Positions 1 to 10,720 of a stretch of 64,000 bases of DNA are shown here, piece after piece (position 1 is the first letter of the stretch; each line of letters begins with the position of its first letter). Source of the DNA: Petrosia ficiformis. Its lineage: Eukaryota > Porifera > Demospongiae > Haplosclerida > Petrosiidae. Location: contig OX345636.1 of assembly GCA_947044365.1 (NCBI GenBank), positions 5,662,001 to 5,726,000 on the forward strand. Reading direction: 5' to 3'. Both the position numbers and the translations under genes were made by a program. The notes beneath the pieces are model-generated. The model did no database searches. It saw only the letters and a list, made by a program, of their open reading frames with translations, and was not told the DNA's origin.

Positions 1-112
1 AAAACAAAATACAAAGAACTGTACTTATGTAGGGTTATATGGAAGTGATTTTGGGTCCTATGTTAGCTTCCCAACCTTGTTTGCATGCTTTCTGGGTTTT
101 GACATCCCTACA
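1..112. mobile_element. MITE family A, copy 1 (cut by window edge)
   Basis: This is the right arm of a short inverted-repeat element. The segment with acttatgtagggttatatgg, followed by a gene-free stretch to catccctac, recurs at 29745-29955, 43085-43295 and 56785-57017. In those copies both arms are present and are mutually inverted. No coding capacity is seen. The left arm lies outside the window. Confidence 0.6.
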
Positions 113-234
113 TATTAATTTTGGTTAAAATCACAATCATTTCATTTATTCACTTTCACTTAACTATTAATTATGGTTAAAATCATTTTTGCTGAAACAA
201 ACATGTGCTTGATTGCATGTTGTGAACATGTTCA

Positions 235-495
235 ATGAATGCACTGAAGTGCAGAACCCTCAGTGTAAACATTTACATTAATAAACATTTAAATTTCTTC
301 ATTCTTCTCAACTCAGCTTAGACTCATATCACATACAAGCACAACAAACCAATCTGTCACACAATTTTTTGTCCCCGCAATATTTTGTCCTAGGGATAAA
401 AATTTGCTTGAACTTTTTTTATCCTAGGACTTTACTTTAAATGTTTATTAATGTAAATTTTTTACAGCGAGGGTTCTGCACTTCAGTGCATTCAT
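235..495. mobile_element. short palindromic TIR element
   Basis: The left end (atgaatgcactgaagtgcag, then aaccctc, then taaacattt) is mirrored by the right end around 430-495, giving arms of about 60 bp with few mismatches. A second inner palindrome, gtcctagg...cctaggac, lies near 388-435, so the element is nested. Related end sequence appears near 42670 and 53435. No ORF is seen. Confidence 0.6.
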
Positions 496-574
496 TTCTT
501 GTTGTATTTGTCACATACTGCAATAGTTGAAGTAGACATGGTGCTGCTTGTTTAGCGTCTTCAAGAATATGGTC

Positions 575-1276
575 TCACTGAAATGAATCAATTGCTGATT
601 TAGTGTGATTCATTTGCATAGAATTATGACTATTTGAACAAAAATGTTTCAACTCTGCTTCCTTTACACAATGAGAGGCCACAGATCTTGGTGGGTTCAC
701 ACTTCTTGCAGCAATTCTGGCTACTTTCTTTCTTCTTGGCGTTTGTAATTTACAGACCTTTGTTTTCTTTGGATAATGAAGGAATATCTGAATAAAGCAA
801 TAAAACATAATTAAGTCTAAACCCATTGATCTAAGATAGAGACTCATATCAACTGGTGGTGATTCTGACATAACGATGTCTCTAGTCCTTTTACTGCCAG
901 GTGCACTGTCACTCATGGAGGGTACTGGAGATGTTACTGAGGACAAAGGTACTGGTGCTACTTCATTTCCTCTAACTGAAAGTTTCTCTATTGCGTTCTT
1001 AACACCACTTATCAAACCTTTTTGCATGTAAACAAATTTCTGTAAATCGTTAAAACACTTTCGACAGATATAGCACTCATTTGAACCCACAAGGCTAAAT
1101 AAATTCACCTCTATCTCCATTTCCTGCTCGAACAACTCCTTCCATGTTTCATAGACGATCAACACGGATGGGTCTCTGCTGTGAGGAGAAACAACTCTTC
1201 TCCTACGTGTCTCAGTTGGTGACCCACATGCTAAACAAATCTCAGAAGCTGAACTCATCATCATAATTATTCGCAC
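575..1276 (-). CDS. ZAD-like zinc-finger ORF, probably transposon-associated
   Basis: An open frame of 233 codons. The N-terminal part has a CLAC pair (about residues 15-18) and, some 50 residues later, an ECYICRKCF cluster followed by NDLQKF. This spacing resembles the C2..C2 ZAD fold of animal zinc-finger proteins, which serves in dimerisation. A basic stretch, TPRRKKVARIAARS, lies near residues 180-193. The middle may include an unspliced intron: a hydrophobic run at about 153-168 is odd for such a protein. The upstream DNA (1297-1545) recurs inside the foldback element at 45.1-46.8 kb, so this ORF may belong to a repetitive element. The start could be either M1 or the methionine before SSASE. 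Function is not established. Confidence 0.4.
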   Translation of the reverse strand: MRIIMMMSSASEICLACGSPTETRRRRVVSPHSRDPSVLIVYETWKELFEQEMEIEVNLFSLVGSNECYICRKCFNDLQKFVYMQKGLISGVKNAIEKLSVRGNEVAPVPLSSVTSPVPSMSDSAPGSKRTRDIVMSESPPVDMSLYLRSMGLDLIMFYCFIQIFLHYPKKTKVCKLQTPRRKKVARIAARSVNPPRSVASHCVKEAELKHFCSNSHNSMQMNHTKSAIDSFQ

Positions 1277-1296
1277 TGCTACATAGCACTTTCAGT

Positions 1297-1545
1297 TTTT
1301 TAGTGTTGTAATTTTACAACATCCTGTCAGATAGGAAGTACCACACCTACTTATTACATTGCTAAATTTCACTGCAATGGCTGGGTCTTGGATGTACCAC
1401 ACCCCAAATTACTGTAGATTACAAGAGTATACCAATGTGGTGGCGGCATGTCGGCATTCTATTGTTCAAAACGCCTACGCTTCGTTGGATGTGGTCTAGC
1501 GGTGCTTTGATTCAAGTGTCTGCCCTTTGATGTTACTTTGAAGTT
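1297..1545. repeat. dispersed repeat shared with 45850-46100
   Basis: From tgtaattttacaac through ccccaaattactgtagatta and atgtcggcattctattgt to gatgttactttga, this matches 45850-46100 in the same orientation at roughly 85% by eye. It lies just upstream of the ZAD-like ORF, so it may be that element's promoter side. The rest of 1546-2190 shows no gene. A motif accagacccttcccctcgc near 2030 recurs elsewhere as a repeat terminus. Confidence 0.55.
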
Positions 1546-2192
1546 AGCTTACAAAAAGTGAAAGGAGAGGAGAGTAGAACGTTATGTTGATGTTTGTGTG
1601 ATGTATAGACTTGGGTTTCTAGCTGGTTCTAGCGAGAGAGAAAGGGATGTTGGGAGAATAAGTGACAAATAGCGTTCGTGTGCAGACTTGAGTAGATGCT
1701 GTGCTTGCAGTAATTGGTAAGCAAGGTTGAGGTGAGTGTTAGATTGCTCCAGAAGTTGGAGAAAGTTGCAAATTGCCTGTATTCATTTGCAACGAAGGTT
1801 TTGATTTTAATGAGATGCTGAGCCACACCTCGCAATCAGTATATTACATCCATGGTAGGTGTGGTTGGAATTATTATTAAAATTAATTCATTCTTTTTTC
1901 AAAAGCCCCCTGGTTACGAAACTGTAAGTGATAGTACACGCGATACCACGAGGTGACTGCATCATAACGTGGGCGATACTGTAACACATGTTGGGCTTCA
2001 TTGACAAGTTGCACTACAGGCTTTTTACCAGACCCTTCCCCTCGCTTGCAGTGGGATGGGTCTAGCTACACGAGACTACACCAGCCCCTGGATGCTGACA
2101 TTAATTATCCATCAAGGTGGGTGTGGTTATAATAATTTCTGGGATATTGATTTGAGAGCGATTTAGTGTAAACTAAGAGCGAGCTACAAAAG

Positions 2193-3188
2193 ATGAAATT
2201 CAGTGTCAGTATATTGCTGTCTATTATTGGATTGTTGGTAATTTTGATTGTAATAATTTCTGTTCAAACGTATGGAGATAATACAAGTTTAAGAGGAGTG
2301 TTGAATTTACGAGAAGGAGTTGAAGATATTGTGTGTATGACTCAATCTGAGACATCAAATATTACGGATGAGCTTAAACACAGATTCCCTGATGTAATTA
2401 TTATTGGTGCTAAAAAATCTGGAACATCAGTTTTACGTCAGATGTTAAGTCAACATCCTCTGATTAAGATAGCAGAAAAGGAAATATTCTACTTTAGTGA
2501 TCCTAATCGTTATCAGTGTGGCATCAGTTGGTATATTGAACAAATGCCAATAACAAAGAAAGGTGAATTAACACTTGAAAAATCTCCTCAATACTTTTCA
2601 TCAAGGGTATCTCCAGAAAGACTTAAACTTGCTTCTTCTGATGTAAAATTACTGTTGATAGTACGAAATCCATTATATAGAACTATATCTAATTACTTTT
2701 TCTTGCAGAAAATTAGAAACGGAAAAATTGATAAGACAGCGAGTACATTTAGAAAGCGATTTTACCATGGCAACAAAATTAATACTAATTGTGAAGAAAT
2801 ACAAATTAGCCTGTATGATGTCAATTATAGTCAATGGTTAAAATGGTTTTCAAAAGAACAAATACTGATTGTGAATGGTGACTATTTGAAAGTTAATCCG
2901 CAAAGAGAACTTACAAGGATTGAGTGTTTCTTGAATATTCCACAATACTTAGGAAATAAGAAGATTAAAAATGTCGGAAGAAAGTATTATTTTAAAAATT
3001 CTCATTCTGAGTTAAACCAAGTTGGACATCAGCATGATTGGCCAGAATTATCCGAACATCGTATAAAGAAATTAGCTAAATTTCTTCAACCTCATGCCCG
3101 CCGTTTTTGTCAAATGGCTTCAGTTAATTATACATGGTGCACAAATATATATACTGATGACAGAAAAGGTATACATAGTAAATTATGA
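2193..3188 (+). CDS. heparan sulfate 3-O-sulfotransferase-like type II membrane protein
   Basis: Single-exon ORF of 331 residues with an intact frame. Residues 4-27 form one hydrophobic segment after a short basic start, a type II Golgi anchor. The catalytic domain then shows a 5'-PSB loop, IGAKKSGTSVLR (71-82), which binds the PAPS 5' phosphosulfate; a KE pair (96-97), where this family places its catalytic base; TLEKSPQYF (117-125); and a 3'-phosphate-binding stretch, IVRNPLYRTISNYF (146-159). Two C-terminal cysteines (307 and 316) match the disulfide pair of HS 3-O-sulfotransferases. By family knowledge it would move sulfate from PAPS to glucosamine in heparan-type chains; the exact substrate cannot be read. 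The ATG at 2193 sits just before the anchor. An AATAAA follows at 3198. Confidence 0.85.
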   Translation: MKFSVSILLSIIGLLVILIVIISVQTYGDNTSLRGVLNLREGVEDIVCMTQSETSNITDELKHRFPDVIIIGAKKSGTSVLRQMLSQHPLIKIAEKEIFYFSDPNRYQCGISWYIEQMPITKKGELTLEKSPQYFSSRVSPERLKLASSDVKLLLIVRNPLYRTISNYFFLQKIRNGKIDKTASTFRKRFYHGNKINTNCEEIQISLYDVNYSQWLKWFSKEQILIVNGDYLKVNPQRELTRIECFLNIPQYLGNKKIKNVGRKYYFKNSHSELNQVGHQHDWPELSEHRIKKLAKFLQPHARRFCQMASVNYTWCTNIYTDDRKGIHSKL

Positions 3189-3197
3189 ATGAATGAT

Positions 3198-3203
3198 AAT
3201 AAA
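3198..3203 (+). promoter_or_regulatory. polyadenylation signal AATAAA
   Basis: A canonical AATAAA lies 9 bases after the stop codon of the sulfotransferase ORF. This implies a very short 3' UTR. Position fits, but no transcript evidence is available here. Confidence 0.45.
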
Positions 3204-3793
3204 ATGTGACTCTAGCTGAAATGATACATAATTATAATACTGTAAGTAATACTTTTGCATGAGAATGTACTAAGTTAGTTTTGAAAAATTAAATAATTAT
3301 CTGCACTTAGCTAGTTGGGTTTATCATGTTGACTTTTATGTTCCAGCTAAGACGCATGATTATAATCAAAGAGGTGTATGAGGCATTGAGCTACTCTGTT
3401 GAAAAATATGGGGTCACCATGGCCAAGTGAAAATCAGACACACCTATGATCGGAAAAAAGCTATTCATACGTCTTATAGAACTGCTGGAAATAAATGGCT
3501 ACTGAACCATCTGCTGCAACAACATCTACTCTACCCATAAACCAAATCTCGTCTCTTGCAGTTGCTTGACTGATTTTTTGTATTCAACTATCTGGACCCC
3601 TTTGAGCAATGAACAATCGACCAAACCATTTTTGTAGTTAGTATAGAGTTCACTTGGAAATAGTAAATTCATTGGTGACCAAAACATTCTAAAAATTATA
3701 CTTCCAATTAAACAATGTACTACTTACAAAATTATATAACTGTATAAATGTACTTATAAGGACAATTATATAATAATTATAATAATTCCAGAG

Positions 3794-3943
3794 TCAATTC
3801 ATTGAATCTCTTAGCTGTAGTATACATGGTACACTATCTTTTGGTTGTAATGTAGCTCTGGAGACAGCTACTACTTCATAATCTTCAGGTAATGTAATTG
3901 TGAATGATTGGAATAGCCGAACTAGCAACAACTTTGACTCCAT
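3794..3943 (-). pseudogene. orphan cytochrome P450 terminal exon, copy 1
   Basis: A 50-codon exon starting MESKLLLVRLFQSF and ending QLRDSMN-stop. It differs from the last exon of the complete P450 gene (48775-48924) by only about three residues and keeps the same splice acceptor (atag before ATG). No other P450 exon is present nearby: 2-6 kb holds only a sulfotransferase and RecQ pieces. The match extends into the 3' flank and into upstream intron sequence (to about 4480), so a genomic segment was duplicated rather than a cDNA. An intact frame with no partner exons suggests a recent partial duplication or the remnant of a lost paralogue. Confidence 0.8.
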
Positions 3944-3991
3944 CTATTAAATTTTAATAATAAAAATAATCTTAATAACGAGATATAATTA

Positions 3992-4369
3992 CACTGTAAA
4001 AATAAAATTGTTAAAATAACAAATATATTGGTTAGTATAGTTACAAGGATTTAACAATTAGTTGGTTGTTCAGGATACATATATGTAAAACCATAGCTAC
4101 TTGGGTCTAATTATATTAAAATACATAAAAAGTATATGTACATTATTATATATAATCAATCATCATGCCTAATATCTCACATTAGATGCAACAAAGGTTT
4201 GGCAACCTAAAATGGCTCAATTAAAATAAATATTCTAATTTGTACATCCATTAGACAGCATAAGGATATTGATATTACAAAAATTCGATTATCTAAATTA
4301 TTCCTTGCAACTGTACTAACCAATACTTTTGTTATCATAACGATTTTATTATTGCAGTGTATGGAGAAA
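3992..4369. mobile_element. 378-bp Tc1/mariner-type MITE with verifiable empty site
   Basis: The element begins CACTGTAA and ends TTGCAGTG, inverted termini flanked by TA on both sides. The paralogous P450 intron at 48955-48985 has the uninterrupted sequence gagatataattatgaagaaa, that is, the empty site with a single TA. This supports a 2-bp TA target duplication. No ORF is seen inside. Confidence 0.75.
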
Positions 4370-4458
4370 AAAGTATCCCTATTATTGCTGTTTAGTATTC
4401 AGTAATCAAGACTTATTTCAGCTCTAACAACTTTTATTTCCAGCTTCTATGTAAGCTA

Positions 4459-4830
4459 TTAATTGACCAAGGCGATCGAAATGATAATGACCAGTACGGT
4501 AGTGTTGGCGGGTGGGGCTGGTTGCCTGAGATGATCAAGAGTGCAGCTAAACAATAATAAAACTAAAGCAAGCAGTGTATCTAACACCTGGTCCTTCATA
4601 ATAGCAGTCAATGGCGTTACTACAATAACGACAGATAATAGTCCATCATCCCGAATTTTATCAAAAGCAAAAGGTAGGCAGCTGTAACATAAACATTTTC
4701 CGAATCCTGTGAGTAATACTGCAAAGACGTCCTCTCCATGAATGAAGGAATTAATCACTCTCCTTTGCTCTTCTTTTAAAAAGTACCCCAACTTCCTAGC
4801 TGCTTCTTCGACTACTTGCTCCACCATCAT
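4459..4830 (-). pseudogene. RecQ-like helicase fragment 1
   Basis: The translation reads LGYFLKEEQRRVINSFIHG, then DVFAVLLTGFGKCLCYSCLP and VVIVVTPLTAIMKDQV. These correspond to the Q-motif region, motif I (Walker A, here TGFGKC instead of TGxGKS) and motif Ia of RecQ DEXH helicases. The match stops after KDQV and is followed by unrelated residues, so motifs II-VI are missing. The changed Walker serine and truncation argue for a remnant of a repetitive helicase gene. Similar pieces lie at 5531-5785 and near 63170-63360. Confidence 0.7.
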
Positions 4831-5243
4831 GTTTTTAAAACCATTAGCGCGTCAGTATGAGGTCACTTCCTGTACTGCAAATTTTGCAGCAGGCACAAAT
4901 ACTGCTACCGTACCGGTTCTGACCCTCCGTCTCTGCGAGGGTCAGGCCACGCCTGACTAGCTTCGAGGTGTGTATCAGCAATATATGACCTGAACCCCGA
5001 GATAGCAGCCCAAGGCGAAGCCAAGGGCTGCTATTGCTGATACACGCCGAGAAACCATGCTATATTCTATACCTAACATGAACATCAATGTTACCTGATA
5101 TCTATTGCTCTACGCTCTTTTTTCCAATTGTCTCCATCTTTTTTTCAATTTACAACTTGACTGCGCATGCTCAGACTGATGCAATCTATTATGAATATCA
5201 TTATATGTCTTATCAGCCCTGTAGAATCCATAGGTGTAGGAAA

Positions 5244-5508
5244 GGGGGGGGGGGGGGGGGGGGGGAGGGGGCTGGGGGGCAAAAGTCCCCCCAAATTTGT
5301 AAATGGGTGTGCTTAGCCCCCAAACTTCAAGTGAACTTGCTAGGATCACTTTAATGATTCAATTAACTTGTATCCTATTTCTGCATTTTTCTGTTACACT
5401 TTGCAATCATTCTCTGTTCAGTAATTTTTTACAGTTCAAATAAACACTGCATGTTATGTTAACTTGAGTGAGTCAACCCCCTCAAACCCCCCCCCCCCCC
5501 CCCCCCCC
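5244..5508. repeat. G22 and C22 homopolymer pair
   Basis: An uninterrupted run of 22 G (5244-5265), with further G blocks up to 5279, is followed about 220 bp later by an uninterrupted run of 22 C (5487-5508). The two tracts are complementary and could pair. Each strand carries one G-quadruplex-capable tract. ORFs across them are poly-Gly/poly-Pro artefacts. Between the tracts I see no gene. Confidence 0.8.
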
Positions 5509-5530
5509 AACTTTAAATTCATTCCTACTA

Positions 5531-5785
5531 TTATGTTAAAAACAAGCATACTCCTCCAGCTGTAGCTGACAACATAGCCTCTGGACTACCATAAACTAGT
5601 GGGATGTGACAAGCACGAATTGTAGTAATCACCTGCTGGTTTTGCTGCTCTTCACCACTCAAACCTGCATTGATCCCTTTCCTCTTCATCAGCACCACTT
5701 GATTCTTCATTAAGGCAACAAGTGGAGATATTTCAAGGACTATTGCAGAAGTTCTCTGTCCAAGATACACAGATAACCAAGGCAA
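5531..5785 (-). pseudogene. RecQ-like helicase fragment 2
   Basis: The translation includes SAIVLEISPLVALMKNQVVL, then KGINAGLSGEEQQ and PLVYGSPEAML, matching the motif Ia region through the segment preceding motif III of RecQ helicases. Helicase motif I is not joined upstream and no downstream motifs follow. It is not a direct continuation of the 4459-4830 fragment, because both contain the LMKNQV/IMKDQV block. Two different copies therefore contributed. The start is arbitrary, since the frame is simply open. Confidence 0.65.
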
Positions 5786-5999
5786 GCTTGGTAAATCTAG
5801 ATTTGCCGGAGCTAGTTGTTAGGACCACCACAACATTGCTACCCGACAATACAGAAGATATCAATTACTGTTCAATTTAGCATCATTTGCCAGAATTTAC
5901 TCACTAATTATAATTACATCATTTTGTTTTCATAACGTGACCACATATGAATTATTCATTGTCCATGAAATCATGGACAAGTACATTACCATTGCCAGC

Positions 6000-6200
6000 T
6001 GATACCAGGTAGTGTTGTTTTATTTTAAAAGTTCCAGTTCCAGTTCTGGAACTTTTTTGTTGTTGTTTATAGTTCCAGTAGTAGTTCCAGAACCTTTATT
6101 TTCATAATTTTAGTTCCAGTTTTAGTCCCAGAATTTTTATTTTGATAATTTTAGTTCCAGTTATAGTTCTGTATTATTGTCCTAATGCTAGTTCTATGGT
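6000..6200. repeat. low-complexity agttccagtt array
   Basis: Irregular tandem copies of a unit resembling tagttccagttctgga-a. No gene is seen between 5830 and 6370. Confidence 0.5.
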
Positions 6201-6389
6201 GCCAGTTGCTGGTGGTACTCATCGGCTGTGCATGTCACTGCACGATATCATTATCAAAACAAGATGTAAAAATCTAAAATTAGTACTCTTCCACACTGTC
6301 AAAATGAACCGGTTATTTTAACCCTTATTTGTTACAGGAGTTTCAATGCTGTATGTAATAGTTATAACACCCCTAGAAGGGCTCTACTG

Positions 6390-6595
6390 CGAATTTCACT
6401 TTACCTGGATCAATTCCGTCCTGTAACCACACCTCTCTGTTAACATAGTGTAGTACTATAGTACAGTATATCTTGCAGAGGGTGCGGTTTATGGACGGAA
6501 TGAGCTGAAGTGAAAATCGCAGTACTTTGTCTGTGATTTTCACTTCAAATGGATCAGTTCCGTCCTGTAACCACACCTCTCTGTAACATAGTACA
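6390..6595. mobile_element. small element with mixed direct and inverted repeats
   Basis: The block ggatcaattccgtcctgtaa, followed by ccacacctctctg, occurs at about 6408 and again at about 6549 in the same orientation. Its reverse complement lies between them (gagggtgcggtt...ggacggaatgagctgaagtg). This looks like one MITE with terminal inverted repeats plus a partial second copy. 6600-7080 shows no gene. Confidence 0.5.
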
Positions 6596-7084
6596 TATAT
6601 ATTTACTAGGGCTGGGATGATTAAGAGGGAAGGGTCTGGTATCCGCTGGCAAAGGTCATGTTCTTGTCATGTAAATGCATAATTCGTTTGCAGTCTGGGT
6701 AGGGTAACTGTAGTTGGTCTCTGAGAAAGATCGGAGTTTGATAGTGCCTAGAAAGGTAAATTTTATGGTTTCACTCAAAAGCTACAGAATTCAGCTTTCT
6801 TCAGCCTCTTATAACTATAAAAGTAAAATGAATTTCCAGAAAACGGCTCTATTTTGTTTTCTCAAAATACATTGTGCTTGGTGCACGCCATGATTGGTGG
6901 GCGTGGCTTCCTCGGTTTTGTACTTATTGCTCTATTGCAAAAATGGACATTTTATATATGTTTTATCAATTCCAGGACACTATAAAGGTGATTAGAAGAT
7001 ATGAAGGTTGCTATTACACCAGGTTAGAGTCATATTATATAATATTCTATATTGGAGTCGCATCCGCCCACTCCCTAGTACCAC

Positions 7085-7312
7085 CTTAATATTGGTATTG
7101 GTTATTTCTAAAAGATTCCTCTCTTTTGATTAAGGCATCATTAATTGCTTTTATGATACTCATAATTAATGAGAAAATGCTCATTTTCATTGAAAGAATC
7201 TGAAAACAAAAGGTAGACAGAATATCGGATCTGTATCGGTTATTGGTACATATCTAAAGTAATTATCGGTTTATCGGAATATCAGTAAAATCTCTTATCG
7301 CTGCATCACCAG
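7085..7312. mobile_element. hAT-like MITE, family F copy 1
   Basis: The segment containing gaaaatgctcattttcattg, cggttattggtac, then aatctcttatcgctgcatca recurs inverted at 62260-62510 and in part at 49370-49530. The terminus tgatgcaccgataagagatt (seen at 62262) resembles ends recalled from animal hAT elements. No ORF. Family assignment is inference. Confidence 0.55.
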
Positions 7313-9550
7313 CAAAGATAATTAGCTATATAAATACACTATTCATAATGCATGGAGCGGCATGTTCTCTGAATGTATAAGGATGATCCTGTAGATGCTT
7401 TTAAAATAAGTCATACTCATCAGGGCACCTCTGCCAAGCTTTTGTATTATATGTACTGCGTAATTGAGCCTGCAGTACTGCAACACGCACAAGTCCATCT
7501 GAAAGCCACCAGCGATTTATTCTAGCAGGTGTGTTACAAATTGCTGATCTGGTATGACTACAGGTGCTGGTACCAAACACCGACACACAATGGGGTGGAG
7601 ATTAGATGGGAATGGGGCTCCACCTAGTCAAGCATTAGTAGGGAGACATAATGTGAGTCCAGTGATAGCGTCCATTACTAATCTGAGAGTTGCCTGGTGT
7701 AGAGAAAAATGGAGGGTATTAGGCAATGTATCCACCCCTCCCCTTAAATGCATACAAAATGTCACTAAACAATATTATGTCTTACAGAAACGTATCATTG
7801 TCAAAGAGCTATATGTACATATGATAAATATATAATTATAGTTATAACAGCAAAATAACTCAAAAATGCAATTCAATTCAACCAAACTTCATGCAACACC
7901 AACAGGCTAGGAATGGAGTAGCTTGTCCTCAGGGGCTGGACAACCTTGTGAATGTCATATGCCTCAGATGATTCTGGCATATCAGCACAGCCCCATGCCC
8001 CGTGGCCAAATCAGCGGCATGTTGTGCTTGAATGTGCATGTCTCTGGATGTGCACACCTTCTTTGGTTCCATGAAGTACATATTCACTCCATCGTCTTCG
8101 GCCTCACTTTATTAGTGTTGTTAGATTGACAAAATGAAAACTGAGAGTGAGTCTGCTTTCAGACTAACTGGAGGGCACATTTGTTCACTGGGTGATCCAA
8201 TTCCTGGCATCAGCTTCAGAAAACCCCTTGTTCAGAACAGGAACCTAAAAAATATTGATGTCACCAGGCTGGCCTTTAGGGCATTCCAGGGTCTGGTAGG
8301 ATGTGCTCCTGACTACTGGTGGAATATCCAATCATACTAAATCCAGTCTGTTCCTCCGTGGTGCCGAACCTCATGCAGGACTAGTGTAGCACAAGTCAGT
8401 GAATCCCTTCAAAACAGATCATCTGTCTTTGCCACACAATATGTTAGGAAAGAATATGTCTTTGTTAGAATGGAAGATATCTCTCCAAGTCTTGGGCGAG
8501 AGCTCCTGGTGGAGCGTTTGACAGATAATGTACCAGGTGGGAGTTCTTAACAGGTAGCGCAACAGAGAAATGTTGTCAGTTATGAGTTCCTACTTTTACT
8601 ATGACTTCTCCTCTCCTGATACAGTCAACCAACCTGGTTTGTAAGGGTAAGAGTGATGGTTATAACAGCACTGGCTGCAATGACAGTATCAGGATAATTG
8701 GGACAGGTACTATTAATACAGGGGTACCAGAGGATTGCAAAGGAGTGGGGTAGTCACTAGACTGTATCTCCTTCTGTACTAGTTACTGAATAGTCAGCAG
8801 AAACCTTGCCATCAAATCAGCTAATCACGATCTTCTGTAGGATTGTCAGTGGACAATGGCCGATAGAGACCTTGCTGAAGCAAGAGATTATTCTTTCTTG
8901 AAACAGAAAGAACACTTCTCAATGAGAATAAGTATCAACTACTAGTGATGGGCGTAATGCATCCCTTATTTTTAACACAGATTAAAAACGATCATACACG
9001 AAAACAGGATTATATCAAAATATGTGCGCCTCTCTGAACAGTCTCTGAGCATGCATGAACAGAATATTAATGATTATGAATATGATTTATTAATTATTTA
9101 CAGTCACAATACATCACAATGGGCCGTTCGATATACCAAAATACTCAATACTTTGATACAAATTTCTGGTATCAAGTAATCTATTTTAAGCAGACACACC
9201 CATTTAAATATATTCATAGTGCTTCAACATTTTAAACTGAATTTGACATTTATTTACATTATAAGTATTGGTATGATACCATCGATACTGATTCCTAAAC
9301 TACTTGGTATCATTGGTATTGCCCACTATGATTTGACAGCAATAGCCTTCAAACAAGATGTGTTGTGTTTCCAAGTACCTTTTAAGTCCAAAGTTGTCAT
9401 AAGTTGTAAAAAGATTGTAAAAATTGAAAGGTTTTAGAAATAGCCTGCCTTTTTTTATTTTGTTAGTTGAGGGGTACAGAAAAGAGGGTGTTGGGGCGGG
9501 GGGGATGGGGGTTGGTGTGAGCAGACACCCTCCCACGCTTTAGTTCTTAA
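7313..9550. other. no gene recognised
   Basis: ORFs of 60-93 codons occur but none carries a recognisable domain or splice pattern. Around 9150-9330 there is a repeat-like region rich in ggtatc/gatacc inversions. Nothing else is supported. Confidence 0.5.
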
Positions 9551-9769
9551 TTAAACATGACTAAGCTGTGAAATATATTGATACACTTGATAATGTACAA
9601 AGGTGAACAGGACTGGTTGACTTATAAGTATCCGTTCCAGTAGCCATCTACTTCCTTGTCCAAAGTTACACACATAAACAGGTTGTTCCATTCCAAATGA
9701 TCTGAGTCTTTTATGACTGTCATAATAGTGTTTTTGTAGACATTGTTTTTCTTCAATTTTTTGGCTCAA
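9551..9769 (-). pseudogene. gypsy integrase C-terminal fragment
   Basis: The translation includes KQCLQKHYYDSHKRLRSF, then QPVYVCNFGQGSRWLLERIL. The pattern of basic KxYxD..R followed by VYVxNFGxGxxWLxGxI is typical of the region after the catalytic core of Ty3/gypsy integrases. Catalytic DDE residues are not present here. Confidence 0.7.
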
Positions 9770-10149
9770 TTCTGGAATTAGTTAGTTAACTTCCACGGTA
9801 ATTTCTGACTTTACCTTGTACAACAGAATTTAAAATTGGTCACCATACAAACATTCAAGACAGTGTCTTCAATGTGAAGTATGTTTAAAACAGGATCATG
9901 ACCAGGAGGTGGAACTGTAGTATCTTAAGATAAATAAGTCACTACACGATTAAGTAAGAATAACACAGAGAGAAAAACTATCAAAGTAACAAAAAACTGT
10001 CTCTAACCTCACATGCACAATCAACTGCTGAGCATGCTCAGTAGAACATATACACCCACATAATTAACGGTTCCTACATACTTGATTGTATTACATCACT
10101 ACAGGAACAACTACATTTTTACTTCATATTACGACTCTATACAGTAGGG

Positions 10150-10720
10150 ACTTCTATTACTTTTTTTTGAAATCTTCCTCCAGCTGTAGCTGTTGATACA
10201 CCTGACTAAGTCAAATTTTGTGAAGGTCACTCCTCCAGATAATTTTGTAAACAGATCTTCTATTTTAGGAACAGGATAAACGATCCAATTTAGAAATAGG
10301 ATTTACAGTTAATTTAAAATCTCCACAGATACTCACGGAATTATCATTTTTCAGTATTGTTATGATAGGTGCTCCCCACTCAGAAAAGGTTACGAAATGA
10401 TCAATAATGTTTTGCGCATTCAATTCAATGGCATTTTGCAGTTTCAAATCAATCCTACTCAACTCTCAGCTTATCATTGAAAGCATAAGGTACTAGACGA
10501 GGCTTATGAAAATGGAATATAGTAGTTTCGTCAACGTGTATTGCAGCTTTGAATTCAATTCTTTAAGAGTAGCCCGCTTATCCTCTAGGACATCCATGCA
10601 TTTTTGTAATAATGTTTCTAAAGAGTCAATTTCTAAATGGAGACAATGTAACCCGTCACGATAAAGTAGGCTAGGAGCCTCTTCTCCAACAACCAATAAC
10701 AACATTTCTTCAGTTTTCAT
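10150..10720 (-). pseudogene. gypsy protease-end and reverse-transcriptase fragment
   Basis: 10493-10720 reads MLLLVVGEEAPSLLYRDGL, the GxGPSLLGRxWL motif at the end of the protease domain, then KELNSKL from the RT N-terminus. 10265-10462 reads FSEWGAPIITILKNDNSVSI, then CGDFKLTVNPISKLDR, the conserved RT stretch before the first catalytic aspartate. Below 10265 the match continues as KIEDLFTKLSGGVTFTKFDL and then shifts frame. A stop separates the two parts. Confidence 0.8.

Noticed and set aside
7554..8340. Run of 68-93-codon plus-strand ORFs
   Set aside because: No motif, no shared frame and no plausible splice joins were found.
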